Assembly (NCBI GenBank): GCA_032622095.1
Contig: CP136061.1
Location: 93,185,345-93,249,344, forward strand
Direction of reading: 5' to 3'
DNA length: 64,000 nt
From: Siphonodentalium dalli
Taxonomy: Eukaryota > Mollusca > Scaphopoda > Gadilida > Siphonodentaliidae
The stretch's first letter is position 1; every line of letters begins with the position of its first letter. The notes under the pieces are model-generated. The model searched no databases. It was not told the DNA's origin and saw nothing but the letters and a program-made list of their open reading frames with translations. Positions 35,681-47,774 of the stretch are shown here, one piece after another. A program made the position numbers and the translations under genes.

Positions 35681-38658
35681 TAGATACTTAATGGCGGTAA
35701 TTTGTACCATCTATACATACTTAATGGCGGTCATTTTTACCATCTATACATACTTAATGGCGGTCATTTTTACCATCTATACATACTTAATGGCGGTCAT
35801 TTTACCATCTATACATACTTAATGGCGGTCATTTTACCATCTATACATACTTAATGGCGGTCATTTTTACCATCTATACATACTTAATGGCGGTCATTTT
35901 TACCATCTATACATACTTAATGGCGGTCATTTTACCATCTATACATACTTAATGGCGGTCATTTTTACCATCTAAACATACTTAATGACGGTAATTTTTA
36001 CCATCTATACATACTTAATGGTGGTCATTTTACCATCTATACATACTTAATGGCGGTCATTTTACCATCTATACATACTTACTGGCGGTCATTTTTACCA
36101 TCTATACATACTTAATGGCGGTCATTTTTACCATCTATACATACTTAATGGTGGTCATTTTACCATCTATACATACTTAATGGCGGTCATTTTTACCATC
36201 TATACATACTTAATGGCGGTCATTTTACCATCTATACATACTTAATGGCGGTCATTTTTACCATCTATACATACTTAATGGCGGTCATTTTTACCATCTA
36301 TACATACTTAATGGCGGTCATTTTTAACATCTATACATACTTAATGGCGGTCATTTTTACCATCTATACAAACTTAATGGCGGTCATTTTTACCATCTAT
36401 ACATACTTAATGGCGGTCATTTTTACCATCTATGCATACTTAATGGCGGTCATTTTTACCATCTATACATACTTAATGGCGGTCATTTTTACCATCTATG
36501 CATACTTAATGGCGGTCATTTTTACCATCTATACATACTTAATGGCGGTCATTTTTACCATCTATACATACTTAATGGCGGTCATTTTACCATCTATACA
36601 TACTTAATGGCGGTCATTTTTACCATCTATACATACTTAATGGCGGTCATTTTACCATCTATACATACTTAATGGCGGTCATTTTTACCATCTATACATA
36701 CTTAATGGCGGTCATTTTTACCATCTATACATACTTAATGGTGGTCATTTTACCATCTATACATACTTAATGGCGGTCATTTTTAACATCTATACATACT
36801 TAATGGCGGTCATTTTTACCATCTATACATACTTAATGGTGGTCATTTTACCATCTATACATACTTAATGGCGGTCATTTTACCATCTATACATACTTAA
36901 TGGCGGTCATTTTTACCATCTATACATACTTAATGGCGGTCATTTTACCATCTATACATACTTAATGGCGGTCATTTTTACCATCTATACATACTTAATG
37001 GTGGTCATTTTACCATCTATACATACTTAATGGCGGTCATTTTACCATCTATACATACTTAATGGTGGTCATTTTACCATCTATACATACTTAATGGCGG
37101 TCATTTTTACCATCTATACATACTTAATGGCGGTCATTTTTACCATCTATACATACTTAATGGTGGTCATTTTACCATCTATACATACTTAATGGCGGTC
37201 ATTTTTAACATCTATACATACTTAATGGCGGTCATTTTTAACATCTATACATACTTAATGGTGGTCATTTTACCATCTATACATACTTAATGGCGGTCAT
37301 TTTACCATCTATACATACTTAATGGCGGTCATTTTTACCATCTATACATACTTAATGGCGGTCATTTTTACCATCTATACATACTTAATGGTGGTCATTT
37401 TACCATCTATACATACTTAATGGCGGTCATTTTACCATCTATACATACTTAATGGCGGTCATTTTTACCATCTATACATACTTAATGGCGGTCATTTTTA
37501 CCATCTATACATACTTAATGGTGGTCATTTTACCATCTATACATACTTAATGGCGGTCATTTTTTACCATCTATACATACTTAATGGCGGTCATTTTTAC
37601 CATCTATACATACTTAATGGCGGTCATTTTTACCATCTATACATACTTAATGGCGGTCATTTTTAACATCTATACATACTTAATGGCGGTCATTTTTACC
37701 ATCTATACAAACTTAATGGCGGTCATTTTTACCATCTATACATACTTAATGGCGGTCATTTTTACCATCTATGCATACTTAATGGCGGTCATTTTACCAT
37801 CTATACATACTTAATGGCGGTCATTTTTACCATCTATACATATTTAATGGTGGTCATTTTACCATCTATACATACTTAATGGCGGTCATTTTACCATCTA
37901 TACATACTTAATGGCGGTCATTTTTACCATCTATGCATACTTAATGGCGGTCATTTTTACCATCTATACATACTTAATAGCGGTCATTTTTACCATCTAT
38001 ACATACTTAATGGCGGTCATTTTACCATCTATACATACTTAATGGCGGTCATTTTTACCATCTATACATACTTAATTGCGGTCATTTTACCATCTATACA
38101 TACTTAATGGCGGTCATTTTTACCATCTATACATACTTAATGGTGGTCATTTTTACCATCTATACATACTTAATGGCGGTCATTTTTACCATCTATACAT
38201 ACTTAATGGTGGTCATTTTACCATCTATACATACTTAATGGCGGTCATTTTTACCATCTATACATACTTAATGGCGGTCATTTTTACCATCTATGCATAC
38301 TTAATGGCGGTCATTTTTACCATCTATGCATACTTAATGGCGGTCATTTTACCATCTATACATACTTAATGGCGGTCATTTTTAACATCTATACATACTT
38401 AATGGCGGTCATTTTTAACATCTATTCAAACTTAATGGCGGTCATTTTTACCATCTATACATACTTAATGGCGGTCATTTTTACCATCTATGCATACTTA
38501 ATGACGGTCATTTTACCATCTATACATACTTAATGGCGGTCATTTTTACCATCTATACATACTTAATGGCGGTCATTTTTACCATCTATACATACTTAAT
38601 GGCGGTCATTTTTACCATCTATACATACTTAATGGCGGTCATTTTTACCATCTATACA
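35681..38658 (+). repeat. 33-bp minisatellite, array 1 (about 90 units)
   Basis: The unit CTTAATGGCGGTCATTTTTA-CCATCTATACATA is 33 bp. A common variant with four T instead of five is 32 bp, and another has GGTGGTC for GGCGGTC. Where consecutive units are 33 bp, one + frame stays open and encodes repeats of MAVIFTIYTYL (for example 36245-36607). The 32-bp variants end such frames. I read these frames as by-products: no start context and no flanking exons. Variants cluster in blocks, showing recent block duplications. Confidence 0.97.
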
Positions 38659-39270
38659 GATGTAACCTCATGCGGAATATGAGTTCATTTTTGGTCTGAC
38701 CTATACCTATGGGAATCTGTAAAAAACTGACAGGTTATAAGATCAATTACATATGCAGAGTGATGAGTGATCCGATATTGAAGGCGAGTGGTTTCGCTCT
38801 GAAAGAAATTCAATTTCTGAATATATTGTCTGGAGTTCGTGGCACAACGCTATTTATACAGTAAGTGACCTTTCCTATCGAGAAGATTGATTTGTCATGT
38901 TGGGCCATGTTTCATGATGATTTGTCAATAGCTTAGATATATACTATTTTCATATCTGATTTTGCATAGCAAGAACGTGAAGAAATCGCAATGTACCGGA
39001 TATATCAGATCAAATATCAGAGGCCGTATTTACCAAGTTGGTTTATTTTATAGCGGCTAAACGCACAAGGTAACTTCGCTATTGCGTTAACGACACATGC
39101 TGTCAATGGTGTGATTGAACCAATCCATCACATTTGCCATTTGTATTTGTCAATGTATTGTGACTAAATCGCGAGCACTGACCAACCACAATCCGCATGT
39201 ATAGCGGTATACATTATTATGATTATGCGTATAATTTTATAGAGACTCACTATATTGAGATTTTAGAAAT
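38659..39270. other. No recognisable feature
   Basis: Unique-looking sequence after the array. Confidence 0.45.
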
Positions 39271-39755
39271 GGCACAACGTGAGGAAGAGGAAAAACAAAG
39301 ACAACATCTCAGTAAAATTATAAGGAATATCGGTCCAACCCATTTGAAGAATCAGTGACGTGGCTAAGGGTCCCCTTTGTGGATCAACTTATCGACTACG
39401 TGAAATGTAGTCTGATTAGCCAACCCTGATAGAACTGGGAAGCAGGTCTGCACACATCTAGCCGGGGGGGGGGGGAATATATCAGATATTCAAACATGAT
39501 ATCTCATATGAAGGCGGTATCTAGATACTCCAAATGAACTTAATGGAACTATATTCTGTAAATTTAGAAACTCAAATCACCATCTGCCAGTGGAAATCGG
39601 TTGCTGCATGGAATGGTACAGAACGAACATGCCCCACTATGTACCGATAACCGACTTGGAGACGAATTTCATTACCTTTTTGAGTGCGAAGCGAAGAATA
39701 CGTAAACAGACCGAACATTCCAACAATGGATGAACTTCTAAATGTACAAAACTCA
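39271..39755 (+). pseudogene. LINE ORF2 C-terminal fragment, degenerate
   Basis: Between about 39545 and 39740 the translation changes frame once. The first part reads FCKFRNSNHHLPVEIGC and the second NRLGDEFHYLFECEAKNT. Together these match the pattern of the distal C-terminus of many invertebrate LINE RT proteins: a lysine/arginine-rich N.LPVETG block, then a cysteine-bearing LGDE.HYLFEC block. A frameshift and a TAA end it. Further left, a short frame MAQREEEEKQRQHLSK (39270-39357) may or may not belong. The region to about 40260 ends in AATAAAGAATAAAGAATC (40232-40249), which fits a LINE 3' UTR tail. Confidence 0.5.
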
Positions 39756-40360
39756 GGTCAAATACGGCGTCTATGCAAATTTATACATACCATTTTTAAG
39801 TAGCTTAAATGCAGAAGAGAAAAAAAGAAATATTCGTTGCTGATCAATGTATGCATTATATATCAGATAACGATACATAGTAATGTTGTCGAGCATCGGG
39901 ACAGTGTAGATATATGAAATGTTGTACTGTTTGTCTGTATGGGCGCAACCATTCGGATGCGCATGTGTTTGGGTTAAAAGTGACACATACAATCATTTTT
40001 TTTTCTTCCCACTTCCTTTACTTTTCTTGCTATTTTAATTCATTTAGTTTTTCTCACACCGATAAAAGTTCCACAGATAAGACGCAAATCACCCGTATTA
40101 TACCAAAGTGAGCCTGATAATACAGATGTTCGTTTTATGTAATTACTATATTAATTATGCTCACACTTCACTGTTGTATTTATATCTACATGTATGTATA
40201 TAATTGTACAAATATCTCTACTTCAAGAAGGCAATAAAGAATAAAGAATCTCTCTCAATAGAAACGCATTATTCACAGGGCACGACGTTCTGGCCTGTAC
40301 GATGATAAAATGATATGAAGATATACCGTCAACGTTTGGTCGTTTCTTTGCTTGTGATAT
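39756..40360. other. Possible LINE 3' UTR, otherwise no feature
   Basis: AT-rich, ending with GGCAATAAAGAATAAAGAATC near 40230-40250. The assignment to the fragment upstream is inference. Confidence 0.35.
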
Positions 40361-40873
40361 CCGCATAGCATTGTAAGATACAGATAATTAATGACTCAAG
40401 ATTCCCATATATTGATGCTTAATTGTGTTCGTATACGCCCATCATTACGATATATAAACCTTAATACTGATCTGACCACGGGCACAACATGATGATTATA
40501 TTGACGAAAAAACAGAGATATTTAGATATGAAACAAAAATAAAAAAAACACGTTTCTTTTAAAGAATTGTTTTTTTCTCGAAGAGTTTATATTGACTAAA
40601 TAACGGATATATTTATAACTGAAAACTAAAAAAAAAAGCGTTTTTTTTAATTAAAGAACGTTTTTTGTGTGGAAGAAGTGATTTTAAAGACACTCCCCCA
40701 AGCACCACCCTCCAACCCAATAGGTGAATTTGAATTATATACGGCCAAAGTTGATCATTTGTTTTGTTGTAAATTGTTTCAGAGATCTCCGTTATTTCGC
40801 CGAAATAACGTTCTATATTTCCGTTATGGGTTATCACCATTCCGATACTGTGTCCGCAATATGTCCATTAATA

Positions 40874-41274
40874 GAGACCTTTTGCAATATCACGAATACG
40901 ATTACGAATGTGGAAATATCCTGCCAGTATAAGCCATAATTCGATCTTTGCGCAAGGGGGTTCTTATGTGAGACGAAATATACCCCACGCAGTTTAATTA
41001 CAGTACATGTATGTGCACATGTGTCAAGAATGTGCCACCGGTCCTGCGTGGGGACGCTCTATCGTTATCCGTGTGGTGTATTACACACGGATAAGAACTT
41101 GGGATCTCAAAGAGACGCACATTATTTTCCCCATCAAATATATGTGTAACTGACAAAAGTGTTGCATATGCCGTCTCACCAATTAGCCATCGTAGGTAAT
41201 TTGTGATGGTATTAACCTTACTATGACAACATATCCTATCCGTAATCGTAATAGTGATGTTTGCGAAAGGTCTC
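40874..41274 (+). mobile_element. TA-flanked miniature element, family GAGACCTTT, copy 1
   Basis: The left end GAGACCTTTTGCAATATCAC and right end GTGATGTTTGCGAAAGGTCTC are inverted, with subterminal CGATTACG / CGTAATCG. TA flanks both sides (40872-40873 and 41275-41276). 401 bp, no coding capacity. TA targets suggest Tc1/mariner-type mobilisation; inference only. Confidence 0.75.
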
Positions 41275-41363
41275 TATTTGCTGCGGACACACGTATCACA
41301 ATAGCGATGGCATAGTAGGTGTGACAATTTATTATGGTGGAGTTTGGTGACAATTGGTCGTCA

Positions 41364-41825
41364 CAATTAATATGCCATAGCTGGCCATGTCGCCCGCTGC
41401 ATATTCGCACAATGAGTCTTCCAACGTTCGTTATGATCAGCCTTTTTCTTGTTTTGGTCCTTTTTCGCTTTGTTTATTCCAGATAATTTCTCTCAGCTGC
41501 ATTTACCCCAACAGTTCCGACACAGCTTCATCGGCCCACTGTCTTAATACGCATGAAACTAATATAAGTGGATAGACATGAATTGAGATCATATCAACAA
41601 CACTCAACACATGCATGATGTGTGAGTGAATGAGGGATTGCCGCGGTCAAACACAATTCTGGAGATCGATCGTGCAATTATATATATATATATCGTAGAG
41701 AATACAATGTAGCAAAACGTAATGAGTAGAGATCAACCTTGGTGAAACGCAATGGGTTAATTGGTCTAGTCGACTCATTGTGCGGAAACTCAGCGCGCAA
41801 CATTGCTAGCTACGGCCCAGAAATA
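41364..41825. other. Unique spacer between palindrome arms; short signal-peptide-like frame
   Basis: At 41412-41486 (+) a 24-codon frame reads MSLPTFVMISLFLVLVLFRF then VYSR and stop. It has the shape of a secretory signal peptide: a long hydrophobic core ending near a small residue. Splice-acceptor-like TTATTCCAG and TTTCTCTCAG words follow. No mature peptide is recognisable in the next 90 bp (41487-41575), and no expression signal is evident. A (TA)n run lies at 41681-41693. Confidence 0.3.
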
Positions 41826-41975
41826 TGACGACCAATTGTCACCAAACTGCACCATAATAAATTGTCACACCTACTATGCCATCGCTACTGTGGTATATGT
41901 GTCCGCAGCCATTAAGTTGTAAATAACGTAATGGTGGGATCGATGGGCGTATACGATACACAATTAAGTATCAAT

Positions 41976-42039
41976 AGATGGTAAAAATGACCGCCATTAA
42001 GTATGTATAGATGGTAAAAATGACCGCCATTAAGTATGT
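41976..42039 (-). repeat. 33-bp minisatellite, two inverted units at the head of array 2
   Basis: ATAGATGGTAAAAATGACCG-CCATTAAGTATGT occurs twice on + and is the reverse complement of the array unit. The sequence turns round at GTATGTATACTTAATG, giving a sharp palindromic junction. Confidence 0.9.
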
Positions 42040-43410
42040 ATACTTAATGGCGGTCATTTTTACCATCTATACATACTTAATGGCGGTCATTTTTACCATC
42101 TATACATACTTAATGGCGGTCATTTTTACCATCTATACATACTTAATGGCGGTCATTTTTACCATCTATACATACTTAATGGCGGTCATTTTTACCATCT
42201 ATACATACTTAATGACGGTCATTTTTACCATATATACATACTTAATGGCGGTCATTTTTACCATCTATACATACTTAATGGCGGTCATTTTTACCATCTA
42301 TACATACTTAATGGCGGTCATTTTTACCATCTATACATACTTAATGGCGGTCATTTTTACCATCTATACATACTTAATGGCGGTCATTTTTACCATCTAT
42401 ACATACTTAATGGCGGTCATTTTTACCATCTATACATACTTAATGGCGGTCATTTTTACCATCTATACATACTTAATGGCGGTCATTTTACCATCTATAC
42501 ATACTTAATGGCGGTCATTTTTAACATCTATACATACTTAATGGCGGTCATTTTTACCATCTATACATACTTAATGGCGGTCATTTTTACCATCTATACA
42601 TACTTAATGGCGGTCATTTTTACCATCTATACATACTTAATGGCGGTCATTTTTACCATCTATACAAACTTAATGGCGGTCATTTTACCATCTATACATA
42701 CTTAATGGCGGTCATTTTTACCATCTATACATACTTAATGGTGGTCATTTTTACCATCTATACATACTTAATGGCGGTCATTTTTACCATCTATACATAC
42801 TTAATGGCGGTCATTTTTACCATCTATACATACTTAATGACGGTCATTTTACCATCTATACATACTTAATGGCGGTCATTTTTACCATCTATACATACTT
42901 AATGGCGGTCATTTTTACCATCTATACATACTTAATGACGGTCATTTTACCATCTATACATACTTAATGGCGATCATTTTACCATCTATACATACTTAAT
43001 GGCGGTCATTTTTACCATCTATACATACTTAATGGCGGTCATTTTTACCATCTATACATACTTAATGACGGTCATTTTACCATCTATACATACTTAATGG
43101 CGGTCATTTTTACCATCTATACATACTTAATGGCGGTCATTTTTACCATCTATACATACTTAATGACGGTCATTTTACCATCTATACATACTTAATGGCG
43201 GTCATTTTACCATCTATACATACTTAATGGCGGTCATTTTTACCATCTATACATACTTAATGGCGGTCATTTTTACCATCTATACATACTTAATGACGGT
43301 CATTTTACCATCTATACATACTTAATGGCGGTCATTTTTACCATCTATACATACTTAATGGCGGTCATATTACCATCTATACATACTTAATGGCGGTCAT
43401 TTTTACCATC
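42040..43410 (+). repeat. 33-bp minisatellite, array 2 (about 42 units)
   Basis: Same unit as array 1 but more homogeneous at its left (42040-42480 is almost all 33 bp, giving an open frame of 165 codons of MAVIFTIYTYL repeats). From about 42830 to 43340 a higher-order pattern appears: a 32-bp GACGGTC variant followed by two standard units, repeated several times. It ends at 43410 inside a unit (TTTTTACCATC then ATCTCTTAG). Confidence 0.97.
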
Positions 43411-43854
43411 ATCTCTTAGATATCAAACTTAAGTTGAACAAGCCAACCATTTCAGTTCAACAGGACATAACTTTATCACTGCCTTTCGTTTCATGCCCAT
43501 AGAGATAGTCACTCTCTGCGAAACAGAAGAGGAAACTAAATATATGAGACTGCAGCGACAAGTTTGGATATAAGCACTTAAAACCACAACTCCTAATGAA
43601 ATGAATATGTATCAACCAGCTCCACCAACAGCTTGATCTGTCTTCCTCTTATATATATATATATATAACTAGGAGAACTTGCTGAACATCACTCAACAAA
43701 AAAGTTATCGTCACATACATGTATAAGAAGAATCAGAATCTTAGAGTTAAGCTTGTCATAACTAAACTTGGTTAATTCAGTATCTAATTTCCATCTGTTT
43801 TTTATCCTTCCCACATTTCCCAAGTCGTGTTGACATCTCGGTTTTCAATGTGTA
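43411..43854. other. No gene; (TA)n run at 43646-43668
   Basis: Unassigned sequence between array 2 and the second GAGACCTTT element. Confidence 0.45.
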
Positions 43855-43856
43855 TA

Positions 43857-44252
43857 GAGACCTTTCGCAAAATCGCTATTGCGGTTACGGGATATATTGT
43901 CCTAGTAAGGTGGACACCCTCGCAATTTACCTACGATTGTTAATTGGTGAGACGGCATATATGCCCCACTATATTCAGTTACGCATATTGTTGATAGAAA
44001 AAGTAATATGTGTCTCTTTCAGATCCAATGTTCTTATCCGTGTGTTATACACCACGCGGATCATGCTAGTGCGCCCCCCCCCCTCCAGCGGGGCCGGTGG
44101 CACATCCTTGACACATCTGCACATAATTTAACTAAGTGGGGTATAATTCAACATAAGAACCCCCGCGCGGCGTAAGGATCGAATTTTTGGCTATATTCAG
44201 GCAGGATATTGTCCTCATCCGTAATCGTAATCGTGATTTTGCGAAAGGTCTC
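43857..44252 (-). mobile_element. TA-flanked miniature element, family GAGACCTTT, copy 2
   Basis: 396 bp, inverted relative to copy 1. The ends are GAGACCTTTCGCAAAATCGC and GATTTTGCGAAAGGTCTC, with TATA on both sides (43853-43856 and 44253-44256). The interior matches copy 1 in reverse: CTTATCCGTGTG..ATACACCACGCGGAT, GCCGGTGGCAC, and GTGGGGTAT...CATAAGAACCCCC. Includes a C run at about 44076. Confidence 0.8.
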
Positions 44253-44640
44253 TATAATGCCCCAGTAATTACACTTACTTTAAACATATTTATTGTAAAT
44301 TCATTACAACGGGATTGGGGTACAAGTTTTAACAACTTACAATGTCCCCGCTCACAGATACAATATATATATGAATTTAACAAGATGACAGAGCAAATAT
44401 ACATGATGAGGTTGCAAATTTGGTCTACAAAAGAGACGATAACTTGTGTAAAGAGTGTGTGATAGTCCGGTTCTGTGTTTGTATAATACTAGCGTTATGC
44501 CTGTCCTCTCTCTCTCTCTCTCTCTCCATGGAAATAGAAACTGAGAAATAGTGGCCTTTGTTTTGAAGGGTATTATGTGCTATATGTTTGCATTTGTTGC
44601 ATTTGTTTGGTCCGTAGCTTTAATGTAGTCAGACAATTAT
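44253..44640. other. No gene; (TC)n microsatellite at 44506-44526
   Basis: Sequence downstream (in LINE sense) of the minus-strand LINE, perhaps its 3' UTR. Confidence 0.45.
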
Positions 44641-46350
44641 TTATTCAGTATCAGTATCAGTATTGTCCGGTTCAAAACGCTTTGTTGCAGCTATATATGC
44701 CTGAACAATGCGGAACATCTTTTCATTTCTTGATGGAGTTTCACTTGAGTTTCCCCAAAGTAATTGCTTGTAATTGTTAATTTTAAAGTTGAGGTCGTCC
44801 AGTTTACGGTATAGTTCTAACCTTTGTACGTTATATAGGGGTCAATTTAGGAAAAAGTGCATATCACTTTCATATTCGTATCCACATTTACAGTTTGGGG
44901 TATCTGCTATATAATTTTCGAACATATCTAAGCGTAGATCACTGCAGGAGTTTCTTATCCTACAGTGGAAAATACTATATTTTCGGTTTCCTGATTCAAA
45001 ATATTTAGGCGGCTTTCTGGTGGGTTCTATCATATTTAGGTTATCCTTGAAATCAAAGAAGATTTTCAGCAACCGTTATATATGTTGGTAGTTTGTTCCA
45101 TGAAGTTGCAACGAAGGGGAAGAATGGTTGCTTAAAATGTTCAGTTCTACTATAATATGAATGGAATCTGCCTGGGTTTCGCATGTTATAGCTGGAGACT
45201 TGTACCGAGCGTGGTGGGAGTAAGCAAGATAAATAATATGGAGTTTCGTTATTTATAATTTTGAACATAGTTTGTAATTGGTGCTTCTCTCTGCGAATGT
45301 TCAGAGAAGGCCAGCCAGCTTCGCATAGGGCCGCATTATTGGGAACTGAGCGCGTGAGCCCTGTAACTATTCTAGCGGCATCAACGTGAATCCGGTCAAG
45401 TTTATTTAGTAAATATGTCGGCGCGTTTTCCCAAATTACGTCCGCATAATCTAGGAGAGGCAAGATATAGGCCTTGTATATCTTATCGAGTGTTCTTCGA
45501 TCTAGGTTGTACTTGTATCTTCTGAGTATCGATAGTCGCGGGACAACTTTTTTGACTATAGATTCAATTTGGATATTCCAATTTAAATTGCTTTGTATTT
45601 CGAGACCAAGGTGTTTATGCCACTCAATTATGTCAATTCTTTTATATTGGAAGGTTAACTCTAGAGGGACCTCTCGTGTGGTCAGGGAGAACAATATTAC
45701 CTTAGTTTTGGTTGGATTAAAGTTTACAAGCCATTTGTTGGCCCAATCTGATATTTTATTAAGGTCTTGGTTTACACTTCTTTCTAGCAGCTTTATGTCA
45801 TAGTGTTTGGGCGTGAGACATGTATCATCTGCATACATTCTTGTTTCGGAATTTAAATTATCTGTGAGATCATTTATATATACCAGGAAAGGGAAAGGTC
45901 CGAGTATATATCCTTGGGGAACTCCGGCTGGAATGGGTTGGAAGTTGGAATATGAATTGTTTATTAAGACTCGTTGTTTTCAATTACTGAGGTAATCTTC
46001 CAGCCATTTTAATAACGGACCGGATATGCCGTATTGTTCTAGCGTATATATCAGTCCCCTATGCCAGACTCTTTCAAATGCCTTTGATATATCGCAAAAA
46101 ACTGAACATGTGTATAAGTCATTATCGAGAGTCTGACAGAGGTTATGATATAGATATGTTAATTGGAAGGTCGTGCTATGTCCGGGAATAAAACCAGATT
46201 GATGTTGGTACATTAGTTTGTTATCTTGGAAAAATGACATAAGATGTTTCGGTCAGATCTAAACGGACGATGGAAGTTTTCAATTAACAATTTTTCCGTA
46301 TGGTAGGTTGGGTCGAGGTGTGTTTCGGTGAAGCAAATTACACTTTGGGC
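44641..46350 (-). pseudogene. Non-LTR retrotransposon ORF2 relic (endonuclease piece + reverse transcriptase)
   Basis: Minus strand. The RT domain (46240-45053) shows QSGFIPGHSTTFQLTYLYHN, the metal-binding motif A FCDISKAF, motif B AGVPQGYILGP, the catalytic YADD (about 45826) and HLGLEI. A thumb/C-terminal region follows with LPLLDYADVIWENA and PFFPFVATSWNKLP. The tail has CKCGYEYESDMHFFLN and ends TDTDTE-stop at 44641, where CTGATA repeats begin. Disabling changes: an in-frame TGA at 45980-45982 between motifs A and B; a frameshift near 45055-45070; and a TGA at 44842-44844 where Cys is expected. Upstream (46250-46344) is a piece of the endonuclease domain, VICFTETHLDPTYHTEKLL..FRSDRN. It joins the RT directly with most of the endonuclease and linker missing. 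In a live element this protein would prime cDNA synthesis at the nicked target. The clade (CR1, jockey or RTE type) is not decided. Confidence 0.9.
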
Positions 46351-47774
46351 TCACAAACTTGTTTCTCTTTAAGGGGGACTGTACACTGAATCCGATCATT
46401 TATGGAACCATCTCCTATTATACTCAACGGAATATATGCAACTAAAATCCCTCGTGTGCTCTATATGAACAATGTAAAACAACATGGTGGTAATGGGTCG
46501 AGTCATTAATTCACTTTCTTTATAATCACTATGCGAATATTGCTTCAATTTGCCCTCAAACCGAGTAATATCATTATACGACATCACAAATTCGACTAAT
46601 ATGGTTTTACGACATGCAGTAAATCAAATTCACAGTAAATAACGTGTATATATCGATTTTTGTGACTTCACTCATATGAAAGGGTTGTCAGTTATTAGGG
46701 GACAATCTAATTACTAAATAGGATATTACTTAAATTGGTTGGTTTGATATTAGTGGCCTGATATCAGCTCTCGGTAACCTCACACTAGCCTTCGACCTTC
46801 CTGAGCTTACTGGTGAAGTCAACAACATATTTTCATGCAAATATATATGTTCCTAATGAACATAAATATTCACATAGGTTCATATTGGACTTTTTCGATT
46901 CTGAAATAATCCCACAGTGGACTGATAACCGTTATTCCAATGTATGGCACGGGCCACAATTAAAACACATTACCACTGTAAATAGGCTTCAATAGAACAT
47001 ATTGCTCCAATGGTGCCATATGGGACTTATTTTGTTTTAAATTAGTTCACATTTTACCTCCATGTAGGGTCAGGTTCAGCTATTGAATCAGGAGAAGAGG
47101 CTAGAATTCCAATCTTAAATAGCGATTTTCGGGAGAAAATACCATATATGGTGGTATGTACGTTCCGATTTATTCAGGTATTTTACCATGAATGCACGTG
47201 GTGTTCACTTAATCAGACACCGGTATCCTTCCCCTTGCCATTTCTATATAAAACCTGCAGTCATCATGGGCTTATCCGAGCTAAACTGCCAGAAATGGTA
47301 GGGGATGGGGACTGCGTGGTAGTGCGAGAGATATGCCCCATGTCCTGTGTATGTTCCACATAAATGTGTATTTACATTATTTTATACCTCATTTAGTAGA
47401 GTAGGAAGTTCCGAACGTGTTGTTCGGCCTCACACGTGAGTGTGACTGGGTGGAACCGGGAGCCATATATAATGGAAATAAATGGGCATCGGCTTGCTTA
47501 TTATGTTATCCCGATAACATTCAGTCTGATGACAGCGCACCCAACTGATTTTCTATATTCCGCGCTCATATATACTTTTACCCAACACGGCTTTAAACGA
47601 TATATTATGATATATATTATACATCACAATATGATAAAATGAAACCGATTTTACTTATTTTATACAGACAGTTTATATGCACATAATGTTATACTATTTC
47701 CTATAATATTGCACTGTCAACATGTATATGAATGTTATCAAAATAAAATATAATCTGAACTAATCGGTAGGCGC
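46351..47774. other. No recognisable feature
   Basis: Unassigned AT-rich sequence with no frame above about 70 codons. Confidence 0.5.

Larger units (their letters stand above)
40410..41975. repeat. Large imperfect palindrome with an inserted segment in the left arm
   Basis: The outer arms are 40410-40443 (ATTGATGCTTAATTGTGT..CGTATACGCCCATC) and its inverse at 41943-41975. The inner arms are 41281-41363 (CTGCGGACACACGTATCACA to ATTGGTCGTCA) and its inverse at 41826-41908. On the right the outer and inner arms are about 35 bp apart; on the left about 835 bp separates them. An insertion of about 810 bp (roughly 40470-41280), which includes the TA-flanked element at 40874-41274, therefore split the left arm. 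Confidence 0.75.

Noticed and set aside
36245-36607. 120-codon open frame of MAVIFTIYTYL repeats, and similar frames at 37584, 38076, 42011 and 42508
   Set aside because: The frame is open only because the tandem unit is 33 bp. It is broken wherever a 32-bp variant occurs and has no flanking coding sequence.
35681-38658. CRISPR-like array
   Set aside because: Repeats are contiguous with no unique spacers. The sequence is eukaryotic and has no cas genes.
45474-45803. 109-codon plus frame opposite the RT
   Set aside because: Antisense shadow of the reverse transcriptase relic.
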